From UBA6624 sp964343345 [NCBI: uncultured bacterium] (GTDB taxonomy: Bacteria > UBP7 > UBA6624): 5,836 bases of DNA. The stretch lies in assembly GCA_964343345.1 (NCBI GenBank), contig CAYFJE010000065.1, positions 1 to 5,836 of the forward strand. Direction: 5' to 3'. How positions within the stretch are numbered: the first letter of the stretch is position 1; each line of letters starts with the position of its first letter. The notes below the pieces were generated by a model, which was not told where the DNA came from, made no database searches, and worked only from the letters and a program-made list of their open reading frames with translations. Both the position numbers and the translations under genes were made by a program. This document shows, piece after piece, positions 1-5,542 of this stretch.

Positions 1-670
1 TTTTTGAATCAACTTTTATCCTTTGCATTATTTTTGTAAGAAGCTTTATTTTCCTTTGTGGATTTGAAAAATAAACCTTCTCTTTAAGAAAAGAGACATT
101 TGCACCAAGGTCAATCAAATCGGCAGCGATTTTGAAAGTTTCAGAACGATTCGTATTAAAAGTAAAATTTCCAGTGTCAGTCATAAGACCAAGAAAAACT
201 GCATCTATTGATTCTTGATCCATTTTTATATTCAAAAATTTGAATAATTTATAAATTAAAACTGTTGTTGATGCTGCATTTTCCTCAACATAATTCACAT
301 CAGCAAAAAAAGTGTTGCTTAAATGATGGTCGATGTTCAAAGTGACAATATCTTCAGAGTCTTGTTTTAAAAATGAACGAAAATCGTTATTCAACCTATG
401 CTCAATAGCGATGTCCAAAAAAACAATAACATCATATTTTTTTTGTGGAATTTTTGTTTTTATTTTTTTTATGCCTGAAAAAAAAGAATAAATATCAGGA
501 ATATCATCTACACAAATACATTCAGCCTGTTTGTTTTCAAAAGAGTTTATGAGATTGTTAAAAGCCACCAAACTTCCAACAGAATCTCCATCGGGATCTT
601 TATGAGAAAGAATCAAGAAATTTTGATTCCTGTTGATTGTTTTTTCTATTTCTTTAAGGATTGAATTCAT
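1..670 (-). CDS. nrnA: DHH-family phosphoesterase, NrnA-like (oligoribonuclease / pAp phosphatase type), C-terminus cut off by window edge
   Basis: I translated this frame by hand: it starts at ATG 670-668 and stays open to base 1, giving 223 residues. Known NrnA proteins are about 310-340 residues, so the C-terminal DHHA1 substrate-binding domain with its GGGH motif lies outside the window. DHH-domain metal-binding motifs are visible in order: SHKDPDGDSVGS (22-33), Asp86 in FLDIAIEHR, the name-giving DHH at 114-116 within NIDHHLSN, AAST (132-135) and TDTGNF (165-170). Members are Mn-dependent cytosolic enzymes that degrade nano-RNA (2-5 nt) and often pAp; some cleave linear or cyclic dinucleotides such as pGpG or c-di-AMP. 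The exact substrate cannot be read here. The start lies 3 nt after the rbfA stop (TAA-ATC-ATG) with no clear Shine-Dalgarno, so translation is probably coupled to rbfA. The position directly after rbfA is typical of nrnA in nusA-infB operons. Family assignment is firm; NrnA versus another DHH/DHHA1 subgroup is less so. Confidence 0.9.
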   Translation of the reverse strand, partial: MNSILKEIEKTINRNQNFLILSHKDPDGDSVGSLVAFNNLINSFENKQAECICVDDIPDIYSFFSGIKKIKTKIPQKKYDVIVFLDIAIEHRLNNDFRSFLKQDSEDIVTLNIDHHLSNTFFADVNYVEENAASTTVLIYKLFKFLNIKMDQESIDAVFLGLMTDTGNFTFNTNRSETFKIAADLIDLGANVSFLKEKVYFSNPQRKIKLLTKIMQRIKVDSK

Positions 671-673
671 GAT

Positions 674-1009
674 TTAATCATCAGGTAAAGACTTGTTCAA
701 AAGGTCGTTAATTTTGAATGCCTTTTCAACACTATCATCCCAAAAAAAATCCAATTTAGGAATTTTCCTTAAACGCAAACCACTTAAAGCTCTTGAGATG
801 ATTCTTCTTTTTGCAATATTCATAGTATGTAATATTGTCTTTTTTTTATGGCTTGAACTACTGCTTATATAAACATCCATTTTCCCATAACCTCTTGAAA
901 AATCAATTTTTGTCAAAGTCAAATCAGGAGGAATTCTTGGATCGTCTAATTGAGATATCTCTCTAGCCAAAGCATTCTTTATTGATTTAAAAATACTTAA
1001 TTGTTTCAT
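674..1009 (-). CDS. rbfA: Ribosome-binding factor A (30S maturation factor)
   Basis: This 111-residue protein fits the usual RbfA size of about 95-130 residues. RbfA is a single KH-like domain that binds the immature 30S subunit, helps 16S rRNA processing near helix 1, and is needed for growth in the cold. Family landmarks are visible: DDPRIPPDLTLTKIDFS (22-38), matching the usual DPRI..xVTxV segment; the strand MDVYIS (44-49); and the best-conserved part, LRLRKIPKLDFFWDDS (78-93), followed by a final helix, KAFKINDLLNK (96-106). The N-terminus is less typical: the usual arginine-rich first helix is replaced by MKQLSIFKSIKNALAREI. A run of five serines (49-53) sits where other members have an acidic or mixed loop. 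The start ATG overlaps the infB stop in an ATGA motif (1009-1006). Only A-rich sequence precedes it, with no Shine-Dalgarno, so translation most likely depends on ribosomes finishing infB. Confidence 0.93.
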   Translation of the reverse strand: MKQLSIFKSIKNALAREISQLDDPRIPPDLTLTKIDFSRGYGKMDVYISSSSSHKKKTILHTMNIAKRRIISRALSGLRLRKIPKLDFFWDDSVEKAFKINDLLNKSLPDD

Positions 1010-3159
1010 TTTTTGAATATTTCTGATTCAGTTTTCTTTCTTTTCTTTATGTCGTATGTTACTAATCTGTCTTTTGGCTTCAGTCCAGGTTTACCAACAA
1101 CCCTAAAACCACATTCGAAACCTTCCTTGACTTCTTTAACATCCTCTTTAAATCTTCTTAGATTGTCAATTCTTCCTTGGAATATCATTTTTTCATCTCT
1201 AAAAATTCTGCACCTTGAACCTCTTCTGATTTCTCCTGAACTTATCTTTCCTCCAGCTATTGTCAATCTAGGTGTTTCTCTGAATATTTCAAGAATAACA
1301 AGTTCTCCAGTATTGATTTCCTCCTCGTCAGCAGCAATAGAATCAACAATCTCGCTTCTTATATTTTCAACAATTTTATAAATTAAATTATTTACACTAA
1401 TTTTTACAGATTTTTCCTTGGCTAATTTAGCAGCAGAACCAACAACACCAACTTCAAAACCTAATATGGAACTTTCAGAAGAATGTGCAAGATCAACATC
1501 TCCCGTTGTCACATCTCCAACACCTGAACTAACTACGAAAACCTTAAATTCCTCAGACTTCAAAGCATTTATCTCTTTTTTCATAGCTTCTAAAGCACCG
1601 TAACTCGAAGCTTTCACTAAAAGTTTAAATTCTTTAATTGAATCTGATGAAAATAAATCATCTATATCTACAATTCTTTGTTCAGAATTTTTAATACTTT
1701 CCTTCTCTCTTGACCTTAAAATTTTCTTAGCAGTTTTTTGATTTTTAACCTCTAAAAACTTCTCTCCAGAAGAAGGGATGTGTTTCAAGCCTGTTATTTC
1801 GACAGGCATGCCGGGTTGAACTTCGTTCATCTTTTTCCCGTCATAAGAATTTAAACCTCTAACAACACTGAAATCTTCATTGAAAAGAAGAACCTTTTTC
1901 GGCTTAAGTGTCCCTTGCGTAATTATTGCTGTGCATGTTTTACCATTTTGTTTTATCTCAGATTCAATAACCACACCTTGAACTTTTGAAGCGCTATCAG
2001 CCTTAAGCTCTAAAATATCACTCAATTCAATTATTCCTTCTAAGAGTTCGTCAATCCCTTCCCCATTCTTTGCACTTATTGCAAAAAGCGGAACATCTCC
2101 TCCTAGTCCTGAAGGGTTGATTCCAACTTTTTGCAATTCCCCTAAAACCTTATTTGGGTTAGCTCTCGGGCTATCCATTTTGTTTAAAGCAACAATCATT
2201 TCAACACCGGCAGCCTTTATATGCTCATATGCTTCCAGAGTCTGCTCTCTAGGCCCTTCGTCAGCAGCAACAACAAGAATGGCGATATCTGTAATTTTTG
2301 CACCTCTTGACCTCATGGAAGTAAAAGAACTATGTCCAGGAGTGTCTATAAATGTAATTTTTTTACCATTTTTAGTTGAAGCCAATGTTGCACCTATTTT
2401 TTGAGTTATTGAACCAAATTCACCAGAAGCAACAGATGTTTTTCTGATGTAATCTAGCAATGTTGTTTTTCCATGATCGACATGCCCCATTACAGTAACG
2501 ATTGGCAGTCTTTCAGTTAAAGACTTTTCATCAACATCTATGGTTGGTTCATGTTTCTTCTTATCGATTATTTCTATATGCTCTATATTCCAATTTTTAA
2601 GCAAAGAAAACAACTGATCCTTGTTTGGTTTGTAATCTATATCAACATCTTCGTCCTTTAAAAAAGAAAAAATATTCGCTAGCGGAATTCCAAGAATTTT
2701 TGAAATTTCTTTTAACTTTAAACCTAAACTGATAGAAGTCAACTCTTTTGAAATCTCATTAACGGAACTAGCTGTTTCGGTAAGCCTTACAGAAAAAGAT
2801 TTTGAAACTCTTGAACCTAGTTTTGTTGGAGTTTTTTTATTTCCTAGCTGGGCTAACCTTGCTTCTTTTTTCCTATCTTTTTTTCTCGAAACATTCGTAT
2901 TAGGACTTGAAGGTTTTTTTTCAAAAGGTAGTGTTTTTGAAGATTGCTCTTGTGAGTTTTTAGTTGGAGTTTTTTCGTTGTTTTTTCGCAATGATTCTTC
3001 TTTTTTTGGACTCTTTCCAAGGTAAGAAAGAACTTTTTTTACATCATCTTCCTCAATAATTGACATACTTGTATTAACATTTATACCAATCTCCTTAGCC
3101 TTTAAAACTAAATCTTTAGAATCGACATTAATCTTTTTTGCTAATTCAAAAACCCTCAT
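1006..3159 (-). CDS. infB: Translation initiation factor IF-2
   Basis: This 717-residue GTPase brings fMet-tRNA to the 30S subunit and promotes 50S joining. The layout is an IF2_N domain (about 1-48), a Lys/Ser-rich disordered linker (about 48-125), a second IF2_N-like helical domain (about 140-200), the G domain (217-385), beta-barrel domain II (about 390-485), domain III (about 505-600) and the tRNA-binding domain IV (about 612-703). G motifs are GHVDHGKT (225-232), switch I GSITQKIGA (249-257), DTPGH (272-276), NKMD (326-329) and SAK (362-364). Domain IV keeps GFECG (680-684), the region that recognises formyl-methionine, plus Cys650. The G domain departs from consensus: GSITQKIGAT instead of GGITQxIGAY, HSSF for HEAF, and DEGPREQT for DDGVMPQT. 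A basic tail, KKRKK, follows domain IV. The start ATG overlaps the nusA stop (TAATG) behind a strong AAGGAG site. All five G motifs are intact, so it should be an active factor. Confidence 0.98.
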   Translation of the reverse strand: MRVFELAKKINVDSKDLVLKAKEIGINVNTSMSIIEEDDVKKVLSYLGKSPKKEESLRKNNEKTPTKNSQEQSSKTLPFEKKPSSPNTNVSRKKDRKKEARLAQLGNKKTPTKLGSRVSKSFSVRLTETASSVNEISKELTSISLGLKLKEISKILGIPLANIFSFLKDEDVDIDYKPNKDQLFSLLKNWNIEHIEIIDKKKHEPTIDVDEKSLTERLPIVTVMGHVDHGKTTLLDYIRKTSVASGEFGSITQKIGATLASTKNGKKITFIDTPGHSSFTSMRSRGAKITDIAILVVAADEGPREQTLEAYEHIKAAGVEMIVALNKMDSPRANPNKVLGELQKVGINPSGLGGDVPLFAISAKNGEGIDELLEGIIELSDILELKADSASKVQGVVIESEIKQNGKTCTAIITQGTLKPKKVLLFNEDFSVVRGLNSYDGKKMNEVQPGMPVEITGLKHIPSSGEKFLEVKNQKTAKKILRSREKESIKNSEQRIVDIDDLFSSDSIKEFKLLVKASSYGALEAMKKEINALKSEEFKVFVVSSGVGDVTTGDVDLAHSSESSILGFEVGVVGSAAKLAKEKSVKISVNNLIYKIVENIRSEIVDSIAADEEEINTGELVILEIFRETPRLTIAGGKISSGEIRRGSRCRIFRDEKMIFQGRIDNLRRFKEDVKEVKEGFECGFRVVGKPGLKPKDRLVTYDIKKRKKTESEIFKK

Positions 3160-4484
3160 TAAACTCCTTCATTTCCTCCATCTTCTATCAATCCTAGATC
3201 ATGTAAAAATGTAACTAGAATTTGACTTCCTAATTGATCTACCCCTTTCATTTTAGCTAATTCGATATCATCAAAAGCAAACAAATCCTTAACGAATTTA
3301 ACTTTATTCTTTTCAAGAGCTTCAACTAACCATTCAGGAAATTGAAATCCCGGGTCTGTTAACTCTTTTTCGGGAAGATCATCATAAGAGGCTGTATCCC
3401 ATATATCTATCGACCACCCAGTTATTCTTGTAGCCAAGCTGACATTCTCTCCCTCACTCCCAATCGCTTTGTTCTTTTCATCCATTGGAACTATAACAAT
3501 TGCTTTTCTTTTCATATTCTCTTCATCTTTTGAATCCAAAGTCAAATAACTTAACAATCTGACATTGTTAAAATCGACATTCACTGGCCTCATCGAATTT
3601 GCAATAAAATGCCTTGGTCTTTCATCCCATTTAACAACATCAATTTTTTCTTGTGAAAGCTCCTTAATTACAGACTGAATTCTTCTTCCTCCAGGACCTA
3701 TACATGCACCTAATGGTTCTACTGAATCACTATAAGAATGAACTGCGACTTTCGCTCTATGTCCAGGCTTCCTAACAACCCTCTTTATTTCTATTATTCC
3801 TTCTGAAACTTCAGGAATATTTTCTTCCATAAGCAACCTAAGGAATTCAGGATGTGTTCTTGAAAGAAGCAACTGAGGCCTTCCAGACCTGTCTTTAGCA
3901 ACTGAATAAACATAAGCACGAATTCCGCTCTTTAATCTTTGCTTTCTAGATTCACCAAAGATTCTTTCAGATTTCCTTAATATCCCTTCTATCTTTCCAA
4001 CCTCAACCCAAGCAGTATCCCTGATTGCCTTGTATATCTCTCCATAAACATTATTGCCTTCCATCTCTCCTGCTTTTGAGTATAAGTTTTGTTTTTCGTA
4101 TTCAGAAATTTTTTCATCTAGTATTGTTAAAGATTTCCTAATAGCTATTCTGCTTAGTTTTTGAAAATCTAAAGGATCTGGATAAAAAGCTCTAATCGGT
4201 AAATCCAAACCTTTTTTTCTTATTTCTTCAATAGATATTTCAAATTCTTCATCTCTAACGGTTGTAACTATCCTTTTTAACAAAAAGGCCTTAATCGTTC
4301 CTCTTATCAAATCAACATCGACTTTAAAGTTTTCTGGAGCATTTTCCAGTTTAAATTCACTGGAATAAGCAGACTCAAAGGCACCTTTCAAAGACTCTTT
4401 CAATTCATTTTCACTTATAGCTCTATTTTTCAATATATTACTGATTTCATCTTTCAAATCTATAAAATATGTTTTCTCGCTCAT
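3159..4484 (-). CDS. nusA: Transcription elongation/termination/antitermination factor NusA
   Basis: NusA binds RNA polymerase near the RNA exit channel and modulates pausing, termination and rRNA antitermination. At 441 residues it lies between the short form (about 370, Bacillus) and the long form (about 495, E. coli). Domains are the RNAP-binding N-terminal domain (about 1-130), S1 (about 135-200), KH1 (about 203-290; LLLSRTHPEFLRLL at 205-218, GACIGPGGRRIQ at 259-270) and KH2 (about 300-365; AIGSEGENVSLA at 340-351, then TGWSIDIWD). A C-terminal helical segment (about 380-433, FPEWLVEALEKNK...VTFLHDLGL) looks like a single copy of the helix-hairpin-helix/AR-type repeat that E. coli NusA carries twice. 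KH2 is preceded by a stretch roughly a dozen residues longer than usual, and its GXXG loop lacks the customary basic residues. ATG 4484-4482 lies 3 nt after the rimP stop with AGGAG 7 nt upstream, a convincing start. NusA adjacent to IF-2 and RimP is the classic arrangement. Confidence 0.98.
   Translation of the reverse strand: MSEKTYFIDLKDEISNILKNRAISENELKESLKGAFESAYSSEFKLENAPENFKVDVDLIRGTIKAFLLKRIVTTVRDEEFEISIEEIRKKGLDLPIRAFYPDPLDFQKLSRIAIRKSLTILDEKISEYEKQNLYSKAGEMEGNNVYGEIYKAIRDTAWVEVGKIEGILRKSERIFGESRKQRLKSGIRAYVYSVAKDRSGRPQLLLSRTHPEFLRLLMEENIPEVSEGIIEIKRVVRKPGHRAKVAVHSYSDSVEPLGACIGPGGRRIQSVIKELSQEKIDVVKWDERPRHFIANSMRPVNVDFNNVRLLSYLTLDSKDEENMKRKAIVIVPMDEKNKAIGSEGENVSLATRITGWSIDIWDTASYDDLPEKELTDPGFQFPEWLVEALEKNKVKFVKDLFAFDDIELAKMKGVDQLGSQILVTFLHDLGLIEDGGNEGV
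3164..3179 (-). promoter_or_regulatory. infB Shine-Dalgarno (double purine block)
   Basis: AAGGAG (3169-3164) ends 4 nt before the infB ATG, a slightly short spacing. A second block, GGAGG (3179-3175), lies just upstream. Both are part of the codons for the NusA C-terminus (GGNEGV). The ATG at 3172-3170 between the two blocks is out of frame with infB, so ATG 3159 remains the start. With the TAATG junction, the second block may hold terminating ribosomes near the start; that is inference. Confidence 0.65.
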
Positions 4485-4487
4485 AAA

Positions 4488-4916
4488 TCAACTCCTATTT
4501 ACACCTGTTACATTTTTTACTAACTCAAATGGCACATAAAAAATACCATTTTTCATCTCAACAACTAAACAATTTTTAAAATCTCTCAAAACCCCGAAAA
4601 ATGCTTTTGAACCATTTTTCATTTTAAAAACTATCTCTTTTCCAAACCATCGTTGAAAGTGTTTAGTTTTTCTCAAAACAGGTTCAACTCCGGGAGAAGA
4701 GACTTCGAGAAGTCCCTTTTCTAAAATATTTCTAATACTAGAATTCATCAAACTTCTAGAAACATTAACACAGTCTTTTATGCTTACTGAGCCATCAAGA
4801 AAAACAGTAAACTTTAAATTAGGACCGTTGCCCTTAATAGAAATATCCCATATTGTATATCCCAAATTGTCTACTTCTCCTGTAATACTCTCGATTAATT
4901 GATTTTTTTCTATCAA
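4488..4916 (-). CDS. rimP: Ribosome maturation factor RimP (start probably TTG at 4916)
   Basis: RimP binds the free 30S subunit and assists early assembly around S12/S19. With the start used here it is 142 residues. The N-terminal alpha/beta domain (about 1-82) contains the NLGYTIWDISI strand, FLDG (39-42), the DCVNVSRSL helix (49-57) and EVSSPGVEPVL (71-81). The C-terminal Sm-like barrel (about 83-142) begins with HFQRWFGKEI and includes FFGVLRDF. The usual Arg of SSPGxxRPL is replaced (VEPVL). The frame also offers TTG at 4943 and 4925. I prefer TTG 4916-4914 because its TTGA overlaps the TGA stop of the upstream gene, an AAAGG lies 9 nt before it, and it places the LGY motif at residue 18-20, as in E. 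coli RimP. The 4943 start would add nine residues and a 31-nt overlap. No ATG is available near the N-terminus. Identity is secure; the exact start is not. Confidence 0.93.
   Translation of the reverse strand: MIEKNQLIESITGEVDNLGYTIWDISIKGNGPNLKFTVFLDGSVSIKDCVNVSRSLMNSSIRNILEKGLLEVSSPGVEPVLRKTKHFQRWFGKEIVFKMKNGSKAFFGVLRDFKNCLVVEMKNGIFYVPFELVKNVTGVNRS
4492..4496 (-). promoter_or_regulatory. nusA Shine-Dalgarno
   Basis: AGGAG on the minus strand, ending 7 nt before the nusA ATG, is embedded in the last codons of rimP (Arg-Ser-stop). It is a near-ideal motif and spacing, it fixes the nusA start, and it suggests nusA can be initiated independently of rimP. Confidence 0.75.
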
Positions 4917-5542
4917 CTTAACCAACCTTTTACAACTTCCCAATACATTTTCAACCTCTTCATTACTCCAACCACATAACCATGTTTTTTTTCTTTTGTA
5001 ACCTGACCTAATCCAAAAAGTTCTATTTTTTTAATTTTCCAATTTTTGACTTCTGCAAAATTATTCAAAGCAGTTTCAAACCCATAACCAGTCACTTCGT
5101 TAAAAGGAAAATTTTTAATCTTCTTCATGAGAACTGCTCTTTGTCCAGATAACCCCGGAGCAACCATCTGAGCAAGATCAGTACCGACCTTTCCACCCTT
5201 GAATATTCCAACAGACATATCGGATTCCATGTTTAACACAGGTTCGACAATTGAGTCTATATGAGAAGTTTCAAGTCCAACAAGGTCAGCATCTACAAAC
5301 AACACACACTCATGCTTCACACAAGCAAGCCCCATGTATATAGCTGAAGTCTTTCCCAAATTATCGGGCAAAGACATAACAAGAACACCTGGGACTCTTT
5401 TAGCTGCTGCAGTCGTACCGTCTCTAGAACCATCATCAACAACTATAACTTGATTTACTTTTCTACTTTTTGTTAAAACTTTTAATACATATGAAATCCT
5501 AGGTGCTTCATTGTGTGCAGGAACAATTACAGAAACCTTCAT
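4913..5542 (-). CDS. Cytosolic family-2 glycosyltransferase (GT-A fold), acceptor unknown
   Basis: This 209-residue protein is a GT2 nucleotide-sugar transferase. It opens with VSVIVPAHNE (3-12), continues with VVDDGSRDGT (34-43, nucleotide-binding Asp pair) and NLGK (61-64), and has the metal-binding DAD (84-86) inside LFVDADLVGL. Later motifs are APGLSGQRAV (128-137), TGYGFETALN (151-160, supplying a likely catalytic Glu156) and VTKEKKHGYVVG (181-192). Sections such as FVDADLVGL, SGQRA and TGYGFE resemble, from memory, a family of small stand-alone GT2 proteins in Gram-positive and deep-branching bacteria; that recollection should be checked. There is no transmembrane segment or signal peptide, so it should act in the cytosol or at the inner membrane face. 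Sugar donor and acceptor cannot be read from sequence. Its ATG overlaps the protease stop (TAATG) behind TAAGG at 5 nt, and its own stop overlaps the proposed rimP start, so it is a co-translated member of the operon. Base composition matches its neighbours. Confidence 0.9.
   Translation of the reverse strand: MKVSVIVPAHNEAPRISYVLKVLTKSRKVNQVIVVDDGSRDGTTAAAKRVPGVLVMSLPDNLGKTSAIYMGLACVKHECVLFVDADLVGLETSHIDSIVEPVLNMESDMSVGIFKGGKVGTDLAQMVAPGLSGQRAVLMKKIKNFPFNEVTGYGFETALNNFAEVKNWKIKKIELFGLGQVTKEKKHGYVVGVMKRLKMYWEVVKGWLS
4914..4931 (-). promoter_or_regulatory. rimP ribosome-binding site and TTGA start/stop overlap
   Basis: AAAAGG (4931-4926) lies inside the last codons of the glycosyltransferase gene, 9 nt before TTG 4916-4914. 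That TTG shares two bases with the glycosyltransferase stop TGA 4915-4913. This is the usual geometry for stop-start coupling and is the main reason for choosing this start over TTG 4943 or 4925. TTG is a weak start codon, so rimP is probably made at a lower rate than its neighbours and depends on upstream translation; that is inference. Confidence 0.6.

Noticed and set aside
427-480. T-rich stretch considered as a Rho-independent terminator on the plus strand
   Set aside because: No GC-rich hairpin precedes it, and it lies within the conserved coding frame of the DHH phosphoesterase.
1001-1381. Plus-strand open frame of 126 codons with Ser/Leu/Phe-rich, membrane-like composition
   Set aside because: It lies opposite infB domains III-IV, which are clearly coding on the minus strand. 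Its composition is what the reverse complement of Lys/Glu-rich codons yields, and no domain is recognisable.
2117-2404. Plus-strand open frame of 95 codons
   Set aside because: It is antisense to the IF-2 G domain. The open frame is explained by codon bias of the conserved gene and has no family features.
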